Source: Phaeodactylibacter sp.
GTDB lineage: Bacteria > Bacteroidota > Bacteroidia > Chitinophagales > Saprospiraceae
DNA length: 64,000 bases
Reading direction: 5' to 3'
Assembly (NCBI RefSeq): GCF_022763345.1
Contig: NZ_JALEGS010000012.1
Span: 1-64,000, forward strand
In this document: piece after piece, positions 45,949-54,033 of the stretch
Layout: every line of letters starts with the position of its first letter
Numbering within the stretch: position 1 is the first letter of the stretch
Notes under the pieces: generated by a model
The model's input: only the letters and a program-made list of their open reading frames with translations
Database searches by the model: none
What the model was told of the DNA's origin: nothing
Made by a program: the position numbers and the translations under genes

Positions 45949-46317
45949 TTAGCCCTTATCCGTGAATTCAATCACATGAGCAGAGACAATCACCTCGAAA
46001 ATCCGGACAAATGGAAAAAAAGAGTGCTTAACCTCCACTGTCTCGTTAATGACGGCCTTGGAGCTTCCAATGAGGTTGGCATTGGATAGCATCTCTGACC
46101 TGGCTTCTGCCACCAATGCTTTTTTTGATATCCCTCCAATACCGAAAATGTACATGGCTTGGGATTCGCCCTGGACGCTTGCGACCACTTTGAAGTTGTT
46201 GCCGGAAAGCTCTACTTCGGTGGTGTGCAAATTGGCATTTGTTGTCAATCCTGCATGGATAGCGCAGCTTGAAGAAAGGAACGCTAGCCCAATCATCAAA
46301 ATAAAGGCTTTTTTCAT
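45949..46317 (-). CDS. lipoprotein of the DUF6567 type
   Basis: The 122-residue protein starts MKKAFILMIGLAFLSSSC with a lipobox (LSSSC), so it is a membrane-anchored lipoprotein. The body ('GLTTNANLHTTEVELSGNNF', 'ALVAEARSEMLSNANLIGSS') resembles DUF6567 proteins of Bacteroidota, of unknown role. ATG 46317 is preferred over 46332, which would put 5 residues before the signal. Confidence 0.7.
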   Translation of the reverse strand: MKKAFILMIGLAFLSSSCAIHAGLTTNANLHTTEVELSGNNFKVVASVQGESQAMYIFGIGGISKKALVAEARSEMLSNANLIGSSKAVINETVEVKHSFFPFVRIFEVIVSAHVIEFTDKG

Positions 46318-46431
46318 TTGTTTGAATTTCATTTGATTCCTACTCGTATGGCTTTTCAGAAGACGCCCCGTTTTTTTAAGTGGGTGCTGGGCTCCACTTT
46401 TAACCTGAGTTTTGGATCAATTGAACTTTGA

Positions 46432-46746
46432 TCAAGGAAAGACAAACTCAAATCGGTCTCCGCAGCTCAGGTTTCTTTCTACTTCCTGGACGGTTGGGAA
46501 GAGAATAAACCCGCTCACTTGTTCTACTTCGAACTTGTAAAAGCCTTCGTCCAGCTCGCGCTCAATAAAAGTGTTGGGCTGGACTACCGCTTCAAACTGA
46601 CCGTTAATGAATAGGTTGTACGGATTACTTGACGTACATGTAAAGCGGACTTCCGCTTTGGCGCATCCAATGTCGTTATCTTCGTCGCAACTGGAGAAAG
46701 AGAGCGTGGCAAAGATGGCCAGTAGGATAAAAACTAAGTTTTTCAT
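46432..46746 (-). CDS. small lipoprotein, unknown
   Basis: The 104-residue protein begins MKNLVFILLAIFATLSFSSC, a clear lipoprotein signal with lipobox. The remaining 85 residues have three more cysteines and look like a small beta domain ('PYNLFINGQFEAVVQPNTF'). Function unknown. A longer frame from 46806 would bury the signal. Confidence 0.7.
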   Translation of the reverse strand: MKNLVFILLAIFATLSFSSCDEDNDIGCAKAEVRFTCTSSNPYNLFINGQFEAVVQPNTFIERELDEGFYKFEVEQVSGFILFPTVQEVERNLSCGDRFEFVFP

Positions 46747-46818
46747 GATATTTAGGGTTGATGAAAAATTGATTTTCTTTTCTTGTGCTGCAGGATTTTT
46801 AAGCACCTATCTCTGAAT

Positions 46819-47364
46819 TTATCTAATCTTCACTACTTCCCATAGGATGTAAATACACCTGACAAAAGCAGAGACTAGCATAGTTGTGCCAATAATGACC
46901 AGGTACAAAAGTCTTCTTTCGCTCATTGAGCTGGAAGATCCAGACAACAGAGAAAAATACAGGAACAAACCAACGAAAACCAGGCAGCTAATAAAATAGA
47001 TTCTCAAGACTTGCCCGTATCCTTTACTGTTGAAAAAAAACTCTTTTCCTGAATTGGTGATTTCGCCTTCGTCGTATTCTTTGACGCCTTGCTTGATACT
47101 GGCTAAAATTGCTAATGCGGCCAGTACAAAGCCTCCAGAGCTAAGAGACGCTGAAATTAATTGGTTACAGATTTCTATCAGGCTTTCCTTGTTATACTTG
47201 AACATGGTGAACCTTTCTTCACCATAAAAATGGATAAGCAGTGCCAGTATGATTCCTAATACGATATCGGAAACAATTGGGCGCTCCAAAAAGTGTTTTT
47301 GCACCTTTTGGAAAAAAGACAGCTCATGGCCTAAAATCTTCCTCCAATCGTTCCTTGATCGCAT
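46819..47364 (-). CDS. four-helix membrane protein, partner of the next gene
   Basis: About 181 residues with helices near 'IVSDIVLGIILALLIHFYG', 'SLSSGGFVLAALAILASI', 'LRIYFISCLVFVGLFLYFSL' and 'LYLVIIGTTMLVSAFVRCIY'. I do not recognise the family. The start is uncertain (47364 or 47427); it overlaps the preceding cytosolic gene (47324-48265) by 41 nt or more, so the two are translationally coupled. A soluble plus four-helix membrane pair is also seen in some anti-phage systems such as Kiwa, but similarity is not shown here. Confidence 0.65.
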   Translation of the reverse strand: MRSRNDWRKILGHELSFFQKVQKHFLERPIVSDIVLGIILALLIHFYGEERFTMFKYNKESLIEICNQLISASLSSGGFVLAALAILASIKQGVKEYDEGEITNSGKEFFFNSKGYGQVLRIYFISCLVFVGLFLYFSLLSGSSSSMSERRLLYLVIIGTTMLVSAFVRCIYILWEVVKIR

Positions 47365-48265
47365 TGAAAAGTTCTCTGCTTTGGTAATATTGACTTGTTG
47401 GTCTTCTACGGTCAACTTCCACTTCACTTGCTACTCGCTGTTGTATTAGATCAAACAATCTTAGCTTGTTTCCAAAATTTACATCCTCAGCTCTAATGTA
47501 TAGTTTATCGGCATTTCTTCGTGCTTCTGGATTCTCCTTCAAGAAATAAACGAGTTGCTTAAAGGTATTGAAAAGCCCATTAACAGGATGCCTTTTTTTC
47601 TTTTTAACAAAATCAACTCCTAGCTTGATTTCGACATATTCTGAATTGGTTGCCTTTTGAGCAGCTACCAGGATTTCAGCCAAACTTATGCCTGCATCCT
47701 TCCATGTGGCTAGGTGCTCATAATGGATTTTTGCATGAATAGTGGCTACGTTTTCCTCGTATATCCTGTCTAGCACCTCTAAATCTTTAAAGGCAAAAAC
47801 GGGCTTGAAATCAAATTCATTCGGCTCTGGTAGCTGAAGGTCTAACAATAGCCGGTTGAAGAAGCGAACCACATCACCTGATTTGGGGCCTTTCAATGTA
47901 CTCTCGATGCCAATCATTGGGTGATCAAGCTTTTCGCTCAAGGCAAGAACCATGTGTGATTCATCATAAACTCCTTTATCCGGATTTATTTCTTCCTCAA
48001 ACATTTCCTCTCTGTCCAACTTCTTGTCAAATGCTTCCGGAAACTGATCTCTTACAATAGACCCTTTCAGGAAATAATAACTCCCCACTTCATTGACTAT
48101 AGGAAACTGTAGCTCCCCGCCGTCTCGAAGCGACATCTTCCGTTTCCTATCCTTGTTTTGCTGGTGCACTAAAAGCTTTTCAATTACTTGCCGTAACCGC
48201 TTCCTGCAGTCTTCATCTCGCTTCATCTGAGCGTAAAAGAAGTTAATGGTTCTTTTTTGTGGCAT
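47324..48265 (-). CDS. cytosolic protein of unknown function, first gene of a two-gene unit
   Basis: The 313-residue protein starts MPQKRTINFFYAQMKRDEDC. It is mostly charged and helical with some beta segments ('HPMIGIESTLKGPKSGDVVRF', 'YVEIKLGVDFVKKKK') and a basic C-terminus. I recognise no catalytic motif with confidence; it could belong to the DUF6731/DUF4747-like phage-related families. It overlaps the membrane protein gene downstream. Confidence 0.65.
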   Translation of the reverse strand: MPQKRTINFFYAQMKRDEDCRKRLRQVIEKLLVHQQNKDRKRKMSLRDGGELQFPIVNEVGSYYFLKGSIVRDQFPEAFDKKLDREEMFEEEINPDKGVYDESHMVLALSEKLDHPMIGIESTLKGPKSGDVVRFFNRLLLDLQLPEPNEFDFKPVFAFKDLEVLDRIYEENVATIHAKIHYEHLATWKDAGISLAEILVAAQKATNSEYVEIKLGVDFVKKKKRHPVNGLFNTFKQLVYFLKENPEARRNADKLYIRAEDVNFGNKLRLFDLIQQRVASEVEVDRRRPTSQYYQSRELFNAIKERLEEDFRP

Positions 48266-48325
48266 ATCCTACCTGATTTGATTTCTTCCTGTATTAAAAG
48301 CCCGGTTTTTTTGTCTAAAAAGTAA

Positions 48326-48784
48326 TTATCCGAGCTGTTTAGCTTGATCGATCAGCTTTGAACTAGGACCGGCAATTGATTTCCCCTTATTGTGCTCAAT
48401 AAGCTCTATGACAACAAGGGCAGTGCTCAATGATGAGCCAGGCACCGTTATACTGTGTGAAGTGCTTACGGTGGTTACCGTGAATAAATTCGACCGGCTC
48501 TGCCAGTATAAAAATACAAAGAGCCCGCTTAGCAGCATAAAAATCAGCGCTATCTCAAGGATATTAAGATATGAATAGGATACTGCACTAAGTACAGCGC
48601 AAAACACTGCAAAAGAAAGAGGTGATTTATTGGATTGGTGCTTCAACGAAATGCTTACGATATCTTTGAGGTAAAGGCTCCAGCAGGTCTGAGCGGATTC
48701 GTTGATGTACCGGATTCTTTTGTTTGTGATGGTAAGACCGCGCAGCGCTGAGCTGGCAATCTCTTCCTGGGGCATTAGTTTCAT
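48326..48784 (-). CDS. PH-like membrane protein, unknown
   Basis: The 152-residue protein has a short N-terminal soluble part ('SALRGLTITNKRIRYINESA', resembling a bacterial PH strand pair), two close membrane helices (about 56-92) and a C-terminal soluble part ending in 'SSKLIDQAKQLG'. No function known. It is co-oriented with the two genes to its left. Confidence 0.55.
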   Translation of the reverse strand: MKLMPQEEIASSALRGLTITNKRIRYINESAQTCWSLYLKDIVSISLKHQSNKSPLSFAVFCAVLSAVSYSYLNILEIALIFMLLSGLFVFLYWQSRSNLFTVTTVSTSHSITVPGSSLSTALVVIELIEHNKGKSIAGPSSKLIDQAKQLG

Positions 48785-48816
48785 ACGGGGTGTACCTGAT
48801 TTAATTCAAAAAAACA

Positions 48817-48963
48817 CTAGCCGCACCTTGGCTTTTTCAATTTCCGAAGCGCATCATTTATTACCTTGACCGCACTAACAAGCAACAATGTACGACTTTT
48901 ATTCGATTCACTTGTACGGATATCTTTGCCGATTTGATTCAGGTCTTCCAGTCTTTTTTCCAT
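48817..48963 (-). CDS. possible 48-residue protein
   Basis: An uninterrupted frame from the ATG at 48961-48963 reads MEKRLEDLNQIGKDIRTSES and ends 'RKLKKPRCG'. It is helical, with plausible coding composition, and sits co-oriented between two genes. No domain is recognisable. Confidence 0.4.
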   Translation of the reverse strand: MEKRLEDLNQIGKDIRTSESNKSRTLLLVSAVKVINDALRKLKKPRCG

Positions 48964-49036
48964 GAGAGATCGAGATAAATGGGTTAGACTGGAAAATTAA
49001 AACAATATGTGTTTACAGCAAAGCAAAACAAACATA

Positions 49037-49441
49037 TTATTTAAGCCCAAACGTCTCTTTGATCGTGTCTACGAAGATATGTAAGTGGTTTTTCTCGTAT
49101 TCCTCCGGTGCTTCTCGCTTCAAAATTTCTATCAGCTCCAAGACCTTCACCGCAAGCATTTTATTCAGCAGCTCGTCGTTTTTGTACGCCGCCTGGCTCT
49201 CGTTGGCTTCGTCTTGCTGTACGGACGTGTACGATTCTGCCTCTAGGTCTTTGTTTACTAAGTCGTCCAGTGTGATGCCGTAGATGTCGCAAATCTGCTG
49301 TGCGACGTCTATTGGAGGTATACTAATATCCTTCTCATATTCTGATACTGAAGCCGCAGACTTTGAAAGTTGCTGGGCAAGCCATTTTTGAATGTGACCT
49401 TCCCTTTTTCTTAAATACCTGATATTCTTCCCTATAAGCAT
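49037..49441 (-). CDS. XRE-family repressor of the mobile element
   Basis: The 134-residue protein has a helix-turn-helix (about 1-65): 'MLIGKNIRYLRKREGHIQKW', 'LAQQLSKSAASVSEYEKDI' and 'IAQQICDIYGITLDDLV'-like segment. A helical dimerisation tail follows. ATG 49441 is chosen over 49537 because it starts with the canonical first helix. It is divergent from the long rightward operon, with palindromic operators between them, as in CI-type phage or plasmid switches. Confidence 0.85.
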   Translation of the reverse strand: MLIGKNIRYLRKREGHIQKWLAQQLSKSAASVSEYEKDISIPPIDVAQQICDIYGITLDDLVNKDLEAESYTSVQQDEANESQAAYKNDELLNKMLAVKVLELIEILKREAPEEYEKNHLHIFVDTIKETFGLK

Positions 49442-49454
49442 TGTAAAAATAAAA

Positions 49455-49521
49455 ATGTACGGTTTTTCCGAATATAAATCAGGTCTTACTTGATTTTTTC
49501 GGAGTTTCCGTACTATATTTG
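49455..49521 (+). promoter_or_regulatory. divergent operator/promoter with paired GTACGG half-sites
   Basis: GTACGGTTTTTCCG (49457-49470) and CGGAGTTTCCGTAC (49500-49513) form an inverted, near-matching pair. A rightward promoter fits TTG at 49490-49492, 21 nt, then TATATTTG at 49514-49521 (Bacteroidota TAnnTTTG). The right operator sits between its -33 and -7, so the XRE repressor (49037-49441) should block it. The left site lies in the repressor's own 5' region. Confidence 0.75.
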
Positions 49522-49710
49522 TGAAAGAAGAAAGCAATAAAGTTGCCTCCCATCAAATGTAACAAAAACCATCAAGCAAAACGCAGTCTGTTTGAGCAGT
49601 ATTCCAATGCCAAAAAATAAATAGGGATAAATGCAGGTAAGCAGGTTGGGTTTAATCGGTTCATTTTGGGGGGTATGTAGGATGAAAAATTAATTTCAAC
49701 ACTCGAAATT

Positions 49711-50121
49711 ATGAATAAAGCCAAAATAAAACAAATAGCGGAGGAAGTATTAAGCGACGATTTGTACACCGCTAACTTAGAGAACAAGTACGACCGCAAG
49801 CGCCTGGCAGGTATGATCGAGACGCTTTTACTCCGCATCAAAGCCCAGGGCGGCTTCTTTAATAACGATTATCGCCGTGACAGAGGTTATACCGAATACC
49901 GTGTCACACAGATGCTTGGGCTGGCTACCACCGACCGGCTGACGGACATGCGGGCCGATGAAATTGCCGCATGGTCTGAGCTACTGAATATTTCTCCTTT
50001 TGACCTCATACAAGCAGGTGCCGGTTACGACAAGCTAACCGTCAACGAGCTGAACGCCCTGCTACGGAAGCTAACGGGAGAAAGCATCGTCTTGGAAACG
50101 ACCGAATTCCTCGCTGCATAA
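49711..50121 (+). CDS. first protein of the rightward operon, unknown
   Basis: The 136-residue protein is mostly helical and charged ('QIAEEVLSDDLYTANLENKY', 'RRDRGYTEYRVTQMLGLATT'). I do not recognise the family. It is 190 nt after the promoter and precedes a HTH gene by 11 nt. It may be an early regulatory or replication-linked protein. Confidence 0.65.
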   Translation: MNKAKIKQIAEEVLSDDLYTANLENKYDRKRLAGMIETLLLRIKAQGGFFNNDYRRDRGYTEYRVTQMLGLATTDRLTDMRADEIAAWSELLNISPFDLIQAGAGYDKLTVNELNALLRKLTGESIVLETTEFLAA

Positions 50122-50132
50122 CACCTTGCCAA

Positions 50133-50441
50133 ATGTCAGAGATTCAAGCATTTACCGAAGCAATTCATCAGCATATAGCTGTCCTAGAGAAACATAGGCT
50201 TGTTATGGAGGAGTTCATCGAGCTAAAGCAAGATGAGTTAAGCAGTTGGTGCGATCCAGAACAGGCGGCCAAAATTCTAGGGCTAAACATCACTGCTTCA
50301 CGCAAGCACCGCAGGAAACTAAGTGCAATGGTAAACCGGGGCCTCATCACCAAATTCCGTGACGGGCGGCCACCAATGTACTGGAAGGAAGAATTAGCTA
50401 CACTCGCGGTCAAAAGGGCTGCAGGACAAGTCAACTACTGA
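50133..50441 (+). CDS. helix-turn-helix / excisionase-like small protein
   Basis: The 102-residue protein has a helix-turn-helix region 'SSWCDPEQAAKILGLNITAS' followed by 'RKHRRKLSAMVNRGLITKFR', similar to MerR/excisionase (HTH_17-like) domains. These bind DNA near element ends or origins. It lies in the early part of the operon. Confidence 0.65.
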   Translation: MSEIQAFTEAIHQHIAVLEKHRLVMEEFIELKQDELSSWCDPEQAAKILGLNITASRKHRRKLSAMVNRGLITKFRDGRPPMYWKEELATLAVKRAAGQVNY

Positions 50442-50458
50442 TTAATTTGGGATTATCT

Positions 50459-50517
50459 GCCTGCCGCCGTATCAGCAGTTCCGGTGCCCGGACAATCGGT
50501 TAGGAGTGGCGGCAGGC
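50459..50517 (+). ncRNA. structured RNA candidate or attenuator
   Basis: GCCTGCCGCC (50459-50468) pairs perfectly with GGCGGCAGGC (50508-50517); the 39-nt loop has further pairing potential. It is followed by a second hairpin at 50566. The 240-nt gene-free gap inside an otherwise packed operon suggests a regulatory RNA or attenuator; the role is unknown. Confidence 0.4.
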
Positions 50518-50565
50518 CTCCCAATCAAGAGAAGATCACGCACTATGAACACTTTCACTTTTCCC

Positions 50566-50606
50566 ATGCTGCCTGGCGTACGACTTTGCCGGGCAGCATT
50601 TTAAAG
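50566..50606 (+). terminator. hairpin, terminator or attenuator
   Basis: ATGCTGCCTGGC (50566-50577) pairs with GCCGGGCAGCAT (50588-50599), followed by TTTTA. A 19-codon frame starting at 50544 (MNTFTFPMLPGV) overlaps it and ends inside the TTTTAA, which could be a leader peptide. Confidence 0.6.
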
Positions 50607-50685
50607 AAATTTTACCCTTAGGGGTTATTTGAAGTTGGTTAAAGCCCGGCAACTGCGCCGGGCTGCTTCCAAAATTTATACCGCC

Positions 50686-51078
50686 ATGAAAGACTTAAGG
50701 TTTTTTAGACACCCTGAAGATGATGTGTACATTTCTACTGCTTTGTTTTGGGGCGACGAGCAAGTGAGCAACCGCTTTAGTTGCCAACAGAAAGATATTG
50801 ACTTTTTAGAGGAATCAGTTATAGGGTGGCAAGTGAAGCGCCAGATTGAACCCATGATGGCGATGGCACCACTAGAAGCATTATATCTGCTACACACGGC
50901 ATCTGAAATAGAGAATCACTACTACCTGTTAGAATGGTTTACCCCTAAGCGCATCAACAAACTCCGTGTTGCCTTTGAAGCTGCGGACGAAGAAACCGAA
51001 ACCAAGCTACAGGAGCACCTGGCACTCGTACAGGTCTGTGTAGCGCATTATAATCACTTCCAAAAGAAAGTAGCATGA
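50686..51078 (+). CDS. hypothetical helical protein
   Basis: The 130-residue protein starts MKDLRFFRHPEDDVYISTAL. It is helical with an acidic C-terminal part ('AFEAADEETETKLQEHLALV'). No family recognised. Its stop overlaps the next gene's ATG (ATGA). A TTG start at 50629 is possible but unlikely. Confidence 0.6.
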   Translation: MKDLRFFRHPEDDVYISTALFWGDEQVSNRFSCQQKDIDFLEESVIGWQVKRQIEPMMAMAPLEALYLLHTASEIENHYYLLEWFTPKRINKLRVAFEAADEETETKLQEHLALVQVCVAHYNHFQKKVA

Positions 51079-51485
51079 GCACCGTAACGTACGACATCCG
51101 TACAGCTAGAGAAATTATGTGGCTGAAGAAGACCTGGTTCCAGTGTCACTGCACCTTTGAGCTTCACACCGCCGAAGGGTTTGACTTCCATAAAGACGAG
51201 CTGGAAAAGTTTGAAAAGGAATGGCGTCACCAAATGGATGTTTGGGAAGAAGACCCTCACTACGACCTGTACGATAATTTGGCAACCAAGTTTCAACCTT
51301 TCGCTAAGGAGATCAAAGCGATTCAGGAGCATTACGCAAAACTTTGGGGAGATACAGCTTTATCGAGTAGCGCGAAAGCAGCAACAGAGCTAGGGATGAG
51401 CCCGCAAACTGCAAAGGAATTTGTTTACCTCAAAATGAAAGTGCGGCACCTGGAGAAAACGCTTATTAGGTTCACAGAAACGTGA
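51075..51485 (+). CDS. hypothetical protein, coupled to the previous gene
   Basis: The 136-residue protein ('MSTVTYDIRTAREIMWLKKT') is largely helical with tryptophans and a final helix-turn-helix-like end 'ATELGMSPQTAKEFVYLKMK'. ATGA overlap with the preceding gene shows co-translation. Family unknown. Confidence 0.6.
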   Translation: MSTVTYDIRTAREIMWLKKTWFQCHCTFELHTAEGFDFHKDELEKFEKEWRHQMDVWEEDPHYDLYDNLATKFQPFAKEIKAIQEHYAKLWGDTALSSSAKAATELGMSPQTAKEFVYLKMKVRHLEKTLIRFTET

Positions 51486-51566
51486 CCGGCCCCATCACCG
51501 TGACACCCCTCGCAAACGGTAGCCTAATCACTACCAAAATTCAATAGCAAATACAACCTTCAGAGC

Positions 51567-52016
51567 ATGAAACCCACAATCACCCTTAGCGACCAATTTC
51601 AGCTGGACCCCACGCAGCTGACCACGACCCTGCGATTCGAGGGCAAAGCTATAGCCAGCAAGGATGTTCACGTATCGAACATCACCCAGGCGCACATCGA
51701 GATATTGGCGGAAGAAGCTAACAAGGCAATGCGGTATTTGTGCATTCATTTGCCAAGTGATTCAGAGACATACCGCTGGATAATGAATTATCACAGTCTT
51801 TGGAAATCTGACGCGGACCAGCTGGAGTATATCGCACAGCCAAAAAACGCCGCATTCCTGCGCAAGCGGGTAGCCGCGATGCCTGATACCAAGAACGGCA
51901 AAGGTTGCAAGACCAAGATGCTGTTCCTCAACGCCCTTATCACTTACTACGACAACCACTTTGGAGAGAGCCAGCCGACCGGAGGTGTGCCTAGCTGCCA
52001 CCGGGAGGCTGGCTAA
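51567..52016 (+). CDS. hypothetical protein
   Basis: The 149-residue protein starts MKPTITLSDQFQLDPTQLTT with beta-like segments, then a helical part ('AEEANKAMRYLCIHLPSDSE') and a cysteine/lysine-rich 'NGKGCKTKMLFLNALITYYD'. I do not recognise it. It ends 18 nt before a terminator hairpin. Confidence 0.55.
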   Translation: MKPTITLSDQFQLDPTQLTTTLRFEGKAIASKDVHVSNITQAHIEILAEEANKAMRYLCIHLPSDSETYRWIMNYHSLWKSDADQLEYIAQPKNAAFLRKRVAAMPDTKNGKGCKTKMLFLNALITYYDNHFGESQPTGGVPSCHREAG

Positions 52017-52033
52017 GACAAACTTTTTTGGTT

Positions 52034-52098
52034 AAGGGCCGGCACTCATTTACTAACCAGCAGATGAGCTGTCCTGCAAGATCAGCCGGCCCTTTTTT
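52034..52098 (+). terminator. rho-independent terminator
   Basis: AAGGGCCGGC (52034-52043) pairs with GCCGGCCCTT (52085-52094) and ends in a T-run. It should stop the first part of the operon, so the next gene may have its own promoter. Confidence 0.8.
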
Positions 52099-52233
52099 CG
52101 CTACTGGCGAGACGGTCGCCTTTTAGGGCTTCGATTCCCCTGGATAGCACGAACCACTGCAGATTTATTGCGGTACCGAAGGCAGCGCGGGGCCTTGTCG
52201 CCCTGGCTGTCCTTCTTTCAAAACTTTCACAAG

Positions 52234-53409
52234 ATGCCAGCATTAAAAATTGCCCACAACGTACACGCTGAAGCCGGGAAGGCTGCCTACCGGGTAGACC
52301 TGCCCAAGAGCTACCGGACTATGGAGGCGAAGTTTGAGCGTTACAACCAAGGCCAGGAGCGACCATCGGACAAGATCAAGATGCCGCACGTCTTCCTGGC
52401 TAAGGAACTGATAAGGCTGTATGCGCGAAAATTCAGCGTGTGGCAGATCACTGGCGACCGCATCCTGAATAAGGCGGAAGACATGCCCCTCCTGAGTATC
52501 AATAACAAGTTCCTGGGCGACATTACCGGCAGGACCGACCGGAGCATCCGGAACTACCGAAAAGTGCTGCAGAGAGCCGGATTCTTCCTCCCGGTAAGCT
52601 ACGATGAGCATGATGTGCCGGTATATGAGGTCCACCACGGCCGGCAGGCAGATTTCGAGGTGGCCATAAACCCCGATTTTTTGTGGACGGAGGTATCGAA
52701 AACGAAGGAGAAATTCCGCATCCCAAGCACCCCCCTTAAAGCCCTTACCCGGAAAAATTTTCCGCCTACAAGTACAAGTACAGTACAAGTACAACAAGAA
52801 CAACAAGAACTAGTAGGCGGAAAAAGCTGCGCTTTTGCGGAAAAGTCTGCACAAGAACAGCAAGAACCTTCGAGCGGCGAGCCTATCGGCTCATCAGCAA
52901 GTGGACAAGAACCAGGGGACAAGAACGAACCACGCAGATTCGGGCCAGACGACCAAAAAACAGGAACAGAAATTCCGGCCGGCGGCGGCGATTTTGACCC
53001 CGATCGAGCCCAAAAAGTGCGAAATCAGTCGAAAACCCTGCTCAACGGCGCCCGGACCTACCTTTACCCGGGTGAAGCCTGGTCGAAGGAGTACCGAAAA
53101 ACCATCCTGATCACGCTCGACCGGCTTTACGGAGCGGCTTCTCCGGAGCTTTTCGCCAAAATCACGGCCGTCTACTGGCAGCGCATGAAGCTGGCCCAGC
53201 TCTACTGGCACAAACAGCACGGCGAACTGCCCGAGCCCCACGTCTTTTTCGACCCGGACAACCCGGATGGTTTCCGCCGAACAAAGGGCTGGATCAATCA
53301 GCCGGAAAAATACCCGCCCCCCGCACGACAAACGTACCGCAAGCCTGGCGAACGACGGGCAAACGGCCGCCGGGGACAAGGCATAGTGACCCTTGGCGAA
53401 CTCATCTGA
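52234..53409 (+). CDS. putative replication initiator (winged-helix) protein
   Basis: The 391-residue protein starts MPALKIAHNVHAEAGKAAYR. The N-terminal half (to about 165) has a helix-turn-helix 'FLGDITGRTDRSIRNYRKVL', as in phage O-like and plasmid Rep proteins. The middle is Q/E/S/T-rich and disordered (about 185-260), encoded by repeated DNA. The C-terminal half (about 270-391) has 'NGARTYLYPGEAWSKEYRK' and 'LAQLYWHKQHGELPEPH', followed by a basic tail. This layout, with repeats inside the gene, resembles lambda O, whose gene contains the origin. ATG 52234 is chosen over 52168. Initiator function is inferred. Confidence 0.6.
   Translation: MPALKIAHNVHAEAGKAAYRVDLPKSYRTMEAKFERYNQGQERPSDKIKMPHVFLAKELIRLYARKFSVWQITGDRILNKAEDMPLLSINNKFLGDITGRTDRSIRNYRKVLQRAGFFLPVSYDEHDVPVYEVHHGRQADFEVAINPDFLWTEVSKTKEKFRIPSTPLKALTRKNFPPTSTSTVQVQQEQQELVGGKSCAFAEKSAQEQQEPSSGEPIGSSASGQEPGDKNEPRRFGPDDQKTGTEIPAGGGDFDPDRAQKVRNQSKTLLNGARTYLYPGEAWSKEYRKTILITLDRLYGAASPELFAKITAVYWQRMKLAQLYWHKQHGELPEPHVFFDPDNPDGFRRTKGWINQPEKYPPPARQTYRKPGERRANGRRGQGIVTLGELI
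52768..52926 (+). repeat. iteron-like repeats inside the putative rep gene (candidate origin)
   Basis: CAAGTAC occurs three times at 52769-52792 and CAAGAAC six times from 52795 to 52926 (52795, 52804, 52852, 52861, 52906, 52920), in an A/C/G-rich stretch. Pairs are spaced 9 nt, with groups about 45-48 nt apart. Such internal iterons in an initiator gene are typical for lambda-type origins. Confidence 0.55.
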
Positions 53410-53427
53410 TAAATCACGAATACCGCA

Positions 53428-53706
53428 ATGAACAATGGAAAATCGAAACCAAAACGACAGGGCAATGGGCAGTCTCATTACAAGCTTGTCTTTAAGCCAG
53501 CGAAGTACACAGACCGGCTGGCCCACTGGAACAACGACTACGAAAACGGCCCGCTTCTCACCTGGCACAATACCGGCCGGAAACGCTGCTACATGCTGGT
53601 CAAAAAGTACAAAATGGCCTGGGCAGCAATCTACGACGAGCACAACCCCGCTGAAACGCTCGATGAATACACCCAGCAGGACGGCTGGAGAAGCGGCGAA
53701 GGATAA
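53428..53706 (+). CDS. hypothetical basic protein
   Basis: The 92-residue protein is strongly basic at the start (MNNGKSKPKRQGNGQSHYKL) and aromatic later ('DRLAHWNNDYENGPLLTWHN'). No known domain. It follows the rep-like gene by 18 nt. Confidence 0.55.
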   Translation: MNNGKSKPKRQGNGQSHYKLVFKPAKYTDRLAHWNNDYENGPLLTWHNTGRKRCYMLVKKYKMAWAAIYDEHNPAETLDEYTQQDGWRSGEG

Positions 53707-53733
53707 ATTTTGACAGTAAAAACCACCATAACC

Positions 53734-54033
53734 ATGAGTAAGAAGACCAAAAAACGCCCCATGAGACAACGCATGCGACAGGAAGTCAACAACATCGGCA
53801 GAGACTTCGCAATCGGCATCCTCGTACTGTGCTTTATTGCATTTCTGATGAGCTGCAGCCGAAGCACCGCTATCACCACCCCCGATTTCTACGCCATGCC
53901 TGCCCTGGGCCCTTCGGAGACATCCGTACCCGCCTTAAAGGCAAATAGCGAGTGCGACCGCCACGGCGATGTGACGCACAAAGGCACTCAAACCTGCTTG
54001 TTCTGCGAAAAGCCCGTACGCGATGAGAATTAA
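53734..54033 (+). CDS. small membrane protein
   Basis: The 99-residue protein begins MSKKTKKRPMRQRMRQEVNN, has one membrane helix ('FAIGILVLCFIAFLMSCS') and a tail with a CxxC-like pair ('CLFCEKP'). ATG 53734 is preferred over a TTG at 53710. The next gene overlaps its end by 11 nt. Confidence 0.6.
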   Translation: MSKKTKKRPMRQRMRQEVNNIGRDFAIGILVLCFIAFLMSCSRSTAITTPDFYAMPALGPSETSVPALKANSECDRHGDVTHKGTQTCLFCEKPVRDEN

